Below, piece by piece: positions 59,161 through 64,000 of a DNA stretch of 64,000 nucleotides. The DNA comes from JAXGYV01 sp040772045. Lineage in GTDB: Bacteria; Actinomycetota; Thermoleophilia; UBA2241. Below the pieces are notes generated by a model. The model did not search any database, was not told where the DNA came from, and saw only the letters and a list, made by a program, of their open reading frames with translations. The position numbers and the translations under genes are program-made. Each line of letters opens with the position of its first letter. The first letter of the stretch is position 1. The stretch is taken from assembly GCA_040772045.1 (NCBI GenBank), contig JAXGYV010000002.1, positions 214,407 to 278,406 on the forward strand. The letters are read 5' to 3'.

Positions 59161-60456
59161 ATGGCGAAGGACAAGTACAAGGCGATCCCATCGGTCACCG
59201 GGCGCATGGCCCCCGTCGTGGTCGATCGGGCCGAGGGCAGCTGGTTCTGGACTAAGGAAGGCGACAAGTGGCTCGACATGGCGGTTGGCATCGCCGTCGT
59301 GAACACCGGCCACACGCATCCCAAGGTCATCGCCGCCGCCAAAGAGCAGATGGACAAGATCGTCCACGCTCAGGCAAACATGTTCTACTGCGATACTGTC
59401 GTAGACGCCGCTAACAAGATCCTCGAGATCGTGCCGGGGAATCTCGATAACGTGATGTTCGTGAACTCCGGTGCCGAGGCGTGCGAGAACGCGGTCAAGC
59501 TCGCGAAGCAGACCACCAAGCGGCCCGTCACGATCGCCTTCAAGGGTGCTTTCCATGGTCGTACGCACCTGTGCATGGCGCTCACCTGCTCCAAGGCGCA
59601 GTATCGTGGCTACTACGAGCCGTTGCCGGCTGGCATCTACCACGCCCGGTACGCGTATCCGTACCGCACCCCGGCCAGCGAGGATCCGGTCGACTATGCG
59701 ATCTCCGACCTGCGCAAGGTCATCACTACCGAGTGTTGGCCAGATCAGGTGGCTTCGATCCTCATCGAGCCCATTCAGGGCGAGGGTGGCTTCATCGTGC
59801 CGCCGGCCGAGTTCATGCGCGAAGTGCGCAAGATCGCCGATGAGATCGGCGCGCTGCTGATCATCGACGAAATCCAGGCTGGCTTTGGCCGCACCGGCAA
59901 GTGGTTCTGCATGGAGCACTACGGAGTGACCGCCGACATCGTCACGATCGCCAAGGGTATTGCCTCAGGGTTCCCGCTGTCGGCCATCGTGAGCAAGTCC
60001 GAGTACTTCGATAAGTGCAAACCGGGCACCATGGGCGGCACCTACGGTGGAAACGCGGTCGCCTGCGCCGCTTCCATAGCGGGCATCGACGCGATCCGCG
60101 ACGAGGGCATGATGGAGAACGCCGCCAAGCAAGGCGAGAAGCTCCGCGCCTTCTTCACCGACCTCCAGCAGAAGTACCCGAACATCGGCGATGTCCGCGG
60201 CATGGGTCTCATGGATGCCATCGAGATCGTGAAGCCGGGGACCAAGGAGCCAGATCCAGCGGCCACTGCGGCGTTCAAGAACGCCTGTATCGAGCGCAAG
60301 GTCCTCACCCTGGTTTGTGGCATGTTCGACAACTGCGTGCGCTTCCTGCCCGCGCTGAACATCGAAGATGCTGCTATGGACTATGCCATGGGCGTTTGGG
60401 AAGAGGCAGCCCAGGTGGCTTTCGGCACGGGGGGCAAGACAACGCTGGGGAAGTAA
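59161..60456 (+). CDS. Class III aminotransferase, GabT-like (4-aminobutyrate type)
   Basis: A 431-residue PLP enzyme that transfers the amino group from an omega-amino acid, closest to 4-aminobutyrate aminotransferases. It shows FVNSGAEACENAVKLAKQ, FKGAFHGRT, EPIQGEGGF, DEIQAGFGRTGK (Asp contacts the pyridine nitrogen) and TIAKGIASGFPLSA with the Schiff-base lysine. The ATG at 59161 starts the family region; a GTG at 59071 adds 30 residues with weak support. It is followed by a strong terminator. Substrate range is unknown. Confidence 0.88.
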   Translation: MAKDKYKAIPSVTGRMAPVVVDRAEGSWFWTKEGDKWLDMAVGIAVVNTGHTHPKVIAAAKEQMDKIVHAQANMFYCDTVVDAANKILEIVPGNLDNVMFVNSGAEACENAVKLAKQTTKRPVTIAFKGAFHGRTHLCMALTCSKAQYRGYYEPLPAGIYHARYAYPYRTPASEDPVDYAISDLRKVITTECWPDQVASILIEPIQGEGGFIVPPAEFMREVRKIADEIGALLIIDEIQAGFGRTGKWFCMEHYGVTADIVTIAKGIASGFPLSAIVSKSEYFDKCKPGTMGGTYGGNAVACAASIAGIDAIRDEGMMENAAKQGEKLRAFFTDLQQKYPNIGDVRGMGLMDAIEIVKPGTKEPDPAATAAFKNACIERKVLTLVCGMFDNCVRFLPALNIEDAAMDYAMGVWEEAAQVAFGTGGKTTLGK

Positions 60457-60493
60457 CTCCAGCAAGAGTCTCGGTCTCGTATTGAGGCTCTCG

Positions 60494-60535
60494 TAGGGGC
60501 GGGTCGGCGCACCAGGCGCCGCCCCGCCCCTATTT
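60494..60535 (+). terminator. Intrinsic terminator after the aminotransferase
   Basis: A long GC-rich stem (60494-60510 with 60516-60532, one mismatch) with a short loop and ATTT at the end, 38 bases past the stop. Confidence 0.6.
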
Positions 60536-60578
60536 CGTGGACCGTCTCGCGGGGCTCGTCTGCTACACTGTGACCAAC

Positions 60579-61034
60579 ATGAAGGAAGCTCGTTCGCTCG
60601 CCCCCGCGTTCTCCACGGCAGTCCGTGTCCGCTACGCCGACACAGATTGCGAAGGGGTCGTTTATTACGGCAGCTACCTTACGTATTTCGAGGTGGCCCG
60701 TGTCGAACTGCTACGTGCGCTCGGCGTTCCGATCGGCGAGGTCCGCCGTCGCGGTTTGGTCATGCCGGCGATAGACGCACGGTGCTGTTACCACCGCCCG
60801 GGTCGCGTAGACGACCTCCTGGAGGTACGCGTGTGGCTGGGCGAGCGCCACCGTGCGACGTTCGGTTTCGACTACGAGATATGGCGAGCTGACGAACTCG
60901 TAGCCAGCGGGAACACCCGCCATCTGTGCGTCGAGGTAGAGGGGTGGCGTGCCGTGCGACCGCCGGCATGGTTCGATGAGCTATGGGAGCGCGCGGCGGC
61001 GGGCCACGCGATCTCCGACTCGTCCATCAGTTGA
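60579..61034 (+). CDS. 4HBT-family acyl-CoA thioesterase (YbgC-like)
   Basis: A 151-residue hotdog-fold thioesterase. The motif VRYADTDCEGVVYYGSYLTY near residue 15 contains the catalytic Asp, and FEVARVELLRALG follows. The short C-terminal strands (FGFDYEIWR) fit the YbgC group, which hydrolyses short-chain acyl-CoA or works with the envelope Tol-Pal system. The ATG at 60579 is used; TACACT about ten bases upstream looks like a -10 element, so the leader is short. Confidence 0.85.
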   Translation: MKEARSLAPAFSTAVRVRYADTDCEGVVYYGSYLTYFEVARVELLRALGVPIGEVRRRGLVMPAIDARCCYHRPGRVDDLLEVRVWLGERHRATFGFDYEIWRADELVASGNTRHLCVEVEGWRAVRPPAWFDELWERAAAGHAISDSSIS

Positions 61035-61322
61035 CCGCGGCCGGCTCTCCTCTTCGCGCACGGTTACCGAGGAAGAGGCAGTCGGACTCTGTCGAGTCTG
61101 CGATACGCTTTCGAACGACGGCCAGTGGGTAAGAGCGCCCAAACGGCAAGAAGCCGACCGCGGCTCAGCCGACCGGCACGCGATCGCTGGCCGACGCTCG
61201 GTTCCGGTTCTTCTCGCGGACGATTGCACGGGGCCGAAGACCACGGTATGCGGAAGCGAGTTGAGTCGGAGAAGAAGGGACAGAGGTAACCGCAACGCGA
61301 TGCGGATGGAAAGTGTGGTGGC

Positions 61323-62339
61323 GTGAGCGACGAGGCGCCTGACGGGCGTGGTGGTCGAGAGCCTCGGCCGCCGGAAGGCATCGAGGAGTTCGATCTCGAC
61401 TGGCCTGAGGACATGGACGTCCGGCCCTGTTACCGGCACCCGCAGCGCGAGACAGGGGTGTCGTGCTCCAATTGCGGGCGTCCCATCTGCTACGAGTGTA
61501 TGACGCCGGCGCCGGTTGGCTTTCGCTGCCCCGAGTGCATGGCGGAGCAGCGCGGCGGCCTGCGCGTGCTTCCCGGCGGGCGGGCGCGGCAGCAGCGCCG
61601 CCCGCCGGTCATCAGCAGGCAGCAGACACGGGCGCGCTGGCAGGGAGGCCTGAGGGTTGCGTCAGGCAACCCCGTGACGCGCGTTCTCCTGGCCATCAAC
61701 ATCGTCGTCTTCCTTCTCGAGCTGGCCACGAGCTTGAGCCGTGGGCTCCTGGGCTCCGCGGGCGGATGGCTCGTGCTCTGGGGCGGGCTGTTCCCGCCCT
61801 CAGTGGCCCTCGACGGAGAGTACTGGCGGCTGCTCACGCCGATGTTCCTGCACGCCAACCTCATCCACCTCCTGTTCAACATGTGGGCGCTCTACGTGGT
61901 CGGCTCGTACCTGGAGATGCTGGCCGGGCGCGTCAAGTACCTGTTGCTCTACTTCCTCTCCGGTATCGCCGGCAACGTGCTGGTGTACGTGATCGGGCCA
62001 AGAGAATCACTCGTCATCGGTGCTTCGACGGCCATTTTCGGGCTCTTCGGTGCTCTGTTTGTGTACAGCTTCAACAACCGTCACACGGCAGCCGGCATGA
62101 TGCTGCGCAGCACGGGCTTCCTCATCGTCATCAACCTGCTGCTCACGTTCTCCCTGCCTGGCATCTCGTGGCAGGGCCATGTCGGAGGACTGCTCGGGGG
62201 CATGGCTGTCATGGAAGCGCTGAGTGTGTTCGGCCATAAGGACTTGCGCTCGCCGTTCGAACGGCAAGACATCGCCGCTGTAGGGACCATCGTGGGTATC
62301 CTGGTGCTGCTCGTGGTGGTGCGCACGGTGACCTTCTAG
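61323..62339 (+). CDS. Rhomboid serine protease with N-terminal zinc finger
   Basis: A 338-residue intramembrane protease. Residues about 35-75 form a B-box-like zinc finger: CYRHPQRETGVSCSNC, then CYEC and CPEC, a layout typical of actinobacterial rhomboids. Six or more transmembrane helices follow. The active-site Ser is in GASTAIFGLFG near residue 230, and the His is in GHVGGLLGG near residue 285; LIHLLFNMW is the conserved HxxxN helix. It starts with GTG 61323. The 288 bases before it hold no gene. Confidence 0.9.
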   Translation: MSDEAPDGRGGREPRPPEGIEEFDLDWPEDMDVRPCYRHPQRETGVSCSNCGRPICYECMTPAPVGFRCPECMAEQRGGLRVLPGGRARQQRRPPVISRQQTRARWQGGLRVASGNPVTRVLLAINIVVFLLELATSLSRGLLGSAGGWLVLWGGLFPPSVALDGEYWRLLTPMFLHANLIHLLFNMWALYVVGSYLEMLAGRVKYLLLYFLSGIAGNVLVYVIGPRESLVIGASTAIFGLFGALFVYSFNNRHTAAGMMLRSTGFLIVINLLLTFSLPGISWQGHVGGLLGGMAVMEALSVFGHKDLRSPFERQDIAAVGTIVGILVLLVVVRTVTF

Positions 62340-62352
62340 ATCGGCCGCGACG

Positions 62353-63561
62353 GTGCGGGAGCGCTTCGAGCAGAGTACACCTGCCGCGGAGATCACTGGT
62401 CGTATCGCGAGACTCCAGCGGTCGCTTCTCGAATCCGAGATCGACGCGGCACTGATCCTGCAGAACGCCGATCTGTACTACTACGCCGGCACGGTGCAAC
62501 AGTCGTACCTGTGTGTGCCCGCGCGGGGCGAGCCGGTTCTCTTTGTACGTCGCGTGTTCGCGCGGGCGCGCGGAGAGTCGCCGCTGCGGGAGATCGAGTC
62601 GCTCTCCTCTGTGCGGTACTTGGCGGAACTGGTCCGGGAGCGTTGCGGCGTCGTTCGGCGTCTCGGGCTGGAGCTCGATGTGCTGCCGGCGGTTCAACTC
62701 CATCGACTCCTGGGGCTGTTCCCTGGCGTGGAGCCGGTGGACATCTCGGCGAAGATCATGCGGCAGCGCGCGGTCAAGTCGCCGTACGAGATCGAGCTGC
62801 AGCGTCAGAGCGCGGCGATCGCCGATGGCGTCTGCGCGCGCATTCCCGAGATCCTCCGGGTCGGCCTTACGGAGGCGGCCTTCGCTGGACTAGTGGAGGC
62901 GGAGGCACGAGCTCTGGGCCACGAGGGCTTCATTCGCATGCGAGGTTTCAATCAGGAGATGTTCTACGGCCAGCTGCTCGTCGGCCAGAGTGGCACGGTG
63001 GCTTCGTACCCGGATACACCGCTCGCTGGCCCCGGGTTGAGCGCCGCGGTGGCGCAGGGGGTGAGCATGCGTGCCATCGAGGCGGGGGAGCCGGTGGTCT
63101 TCGACTTCGTTGCCGTGCGGCGCGGCTACATCACCGACTTTACACGCATGTTCTCTCTCGGGCCGTTGCCGGATGAGGTACGTCGGGCATACGCGGTCGC
63201 TCTCGCGGTGCAGGCGGCAGTAGTGGAGTGCGCACAGCCTGGAGTATCGTGCCGGGAACTCTACGAGCGGGCGGTGGCGGTGGCTCGAGCCGCGGGGCTG
63301 GAACGGTATTTCATGGGGGTTGGGGACCTGCGCGTGCGCTTCGTTGGGCATGGCGTGGGCTTGGAGCTCGATGAGCTGCCGGTGCTGGCCGCCAGCGACC
63401 TCACGCTCGCCGAGGGTATGGTGTTCGCCCTGGAACCTAAGTTCGTGCTGCCGGATCTGGGTGCGGTGGGGATCGAGAACACCTGGGCGGTCACTGCGAA
63501 TGGGCTGGAATGCCTGCATCACTCCGGCGAGGAGCTGCGCGAGCTGGCCTTGAGCGAGTGA
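62353..63561 (+). CDS. M24 family metallopeptidase (Xaa-Pro dipeptidase-like)
   Basis: A 402-residue pita-bread fold enzyme. The N-terminal creatinase-like domain (about 1-150) is followed by the catalytic domain with VVFDFVAVRRGYITDFTR (two metal Asp), GHGVGLELDE (metal His), ALEPKF and VGIENTW (metal Glu). It should cleave dipeptides with C-terminal Pro. GTG 62353 lies 13 bases after the rhomboid stop, so the two are probably co-transcribed. Confidence 0.88.
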   Translation: MRERFEQSTPAAEITGRIARLQRSLLESEIDAALILQNADLYYYAGTVQQSYLCVPARGEPVLFVRRVFARARGESPLREIESLSSVRYLAELVRERCGVVRRLGLELDVLPAVQLHRLLGLFPGVEPVDISAKIMRQRAVKSPYEIELQRQSAAIADGVCARIPEILRVGLTEAAFAGLVEAEARALGHEGFIRMRGFNQEMFYGQLLVGQSGTVASYPDTPLAGPGLSAAVAQGVSMRAIEAGEPVVFDFVAVRRGYITDFTRMFSLGPLPDEVRRAYAVALAVQAAVVECAQPGVSCRELYERAVAVARAAGLERYFMGVGDLRVRFVGHGVGLELDELPVLAASDLTLAEGMVFALEPKFVLPDLGAVGIENTWAVTANGLECLHHSGEELRELALSE

Positions 63562-63719
63562 GCGCAGGAGCCTGATAGCATCAACAGGACCTTCGCGACG
63601 TCGTTTCGGCCAGCGTCCGTCCGGGGACAAGGTGGGCGGACTGCGGCGCGCGAGGGGGTGTGCGGCACCATTGCATCGCGTTTTGCGCGGTGCTCGCAGC
63701 GCTGAGGAGGTGAAGCGGA

Positions 63720-63953
63720 ATGGATGAGCTGAGGGACGAGGTAGAGAAGGCCTTGATGGACATTCGCCCGATGTTGCAGGCAGACGGCGGCGACATCGAG
63801 CTCGTCGACGTTGTCGACGGTGTGGTCAAAGTGCGCCTGCAGGGCGCCTGTGCTGGGTGTGCGTTCTCGCAGATGACGCTGACCAATGGGGTCGAGCGCC
63901 ATCTGAAGGACAGAGTGCCCGGCGTGGAGCGCGTGGAGAACATCGGGTTCTAG
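63720..63953 (+). CDS. NifU-like C-terminal Fe-S scaffold protein
   Basis: A 77-residue protein equal to the C-terminal domain of NifU (Nfu type), which binds a [4Fe-4S] cluster between two subunits and passes it to targets. It has RPMLQADGGDIELVDV and the ligand motif GACAGCAFS. GAGGAGGTGAAGCG precedes the ATG. The standalone form is usual in this group. Its presence fits the large number of Fe-S enzymes in the window. Confidence 0.93.
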   Translation: MDELRDEVEKALMDIRPMLQADGGDIELVDVVDGVVKVRLQGACAGCAFSQMTLTNGVERHLKDRVPGVERVENIGF

Positions 63954-64000
63954 ACGCTCGAGCGGCCGTACGGCTTCTACGGGCGCTGGGAGTGCGGCGG

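Noticed and set aside
1..64000. CRISPR array or prophage
   Set aside because: No regularly spaced repeats, cas genes, integrase, terminase or capsid-like genes were seen.

Overview
The window is high-GC bacterial DNA from an anaerobe that metabolises hydrogen. Most genes carry good Shine-Dalgarno sequences and all five tRNA genes encode their CCA ends. A rhomboid protease with an N-terminal Cys-rich zinc finger, an Lhr-type helicase and the overall gene style point to Actinomycetota (an uncultured anaerobic lineage), but there is no rRNA or marker set here, so this placement is tentative.

Layout. 1-1290: 3' end of trpD and a trpC that runs into an 18-base G run joined to a C run (1288-1333), which looks like an assembly artefact; everything to the left may not belong next to the rest. 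1371-14594: housekeeping and stress genes (class I aldolase, TetR plus MMPL exporter, cold-shock protein, a class III aminotransferase, Lhr helicase, DUF1847, DoxX) and a tRNA-Thr. 15217-27774: one long plus-strand run encoding a heterodisulfide reductase-like complex (hdrC, hdrB, hdrA), the F420-non-reducing [NiFe] hydrogenase (mvhD, mvhG, mvhA), its maturation protease, a GT2-like/zinc-ribbon protein of unknown role, and hypF, hypC, hypD, hypE. 27821-30165: a GT4 glycosyltransferase, tRNA-Thr, tRNA-Tyr, a tiny membrane protein and tRNA-Met. 30166-36988: an accessory region just downstream of tRNA-Met with small orphan genes resembling toxin-immunity genes (ankyrin, Imm26-like, pentapeptide) and frameshifted remnants (a lipoprotein, DUF4304). 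36989-41658: aldehyde dehydrogenase, M20 peptidase, MoaD-like protein, SDR and a phosphoesterase.

42192-53484 (minus strand) is a complete [FeFe]-hydrogenase block: receiver-only regulator, hndA/nuoE-like, hndC/nuoF-like, hydA, then histidine kinase, hydG, a TM1266-type ACT protein, an aspartase-family protein with a degenerate active site, hydF and hydE. 53656-58876 (plus strand) is a coupled operon of DUF5320, two MinD-type ATPases with inserted ferredoxin domains, Mrp, two NifX-like proteins, a small unknown protein and a DUF134 regulator, preceded by two promoters that each carry the same near-palindromic operator. The right end holds a class III aminotransferase, a thioesterase, a rhomboid protease, an M24 peptidase and a NifU-type Fe-S scaffold.

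How it fits together: the cell appears to have two hydrogenases able to couple H2, ferredoxin and a second carrier: MvhADG-HdrABC (flavin-based bifurcation at HdrA) and a NAD(H)-linked HndA/HndC/HydA enzyme. Both maturation systems (hyp and hydEFG) lie alongside, although hypA and hypB are not in the window. The Mrp/NifX/DUF134 operon and NifU suggest linked Fe-S or metal-cluster handling.
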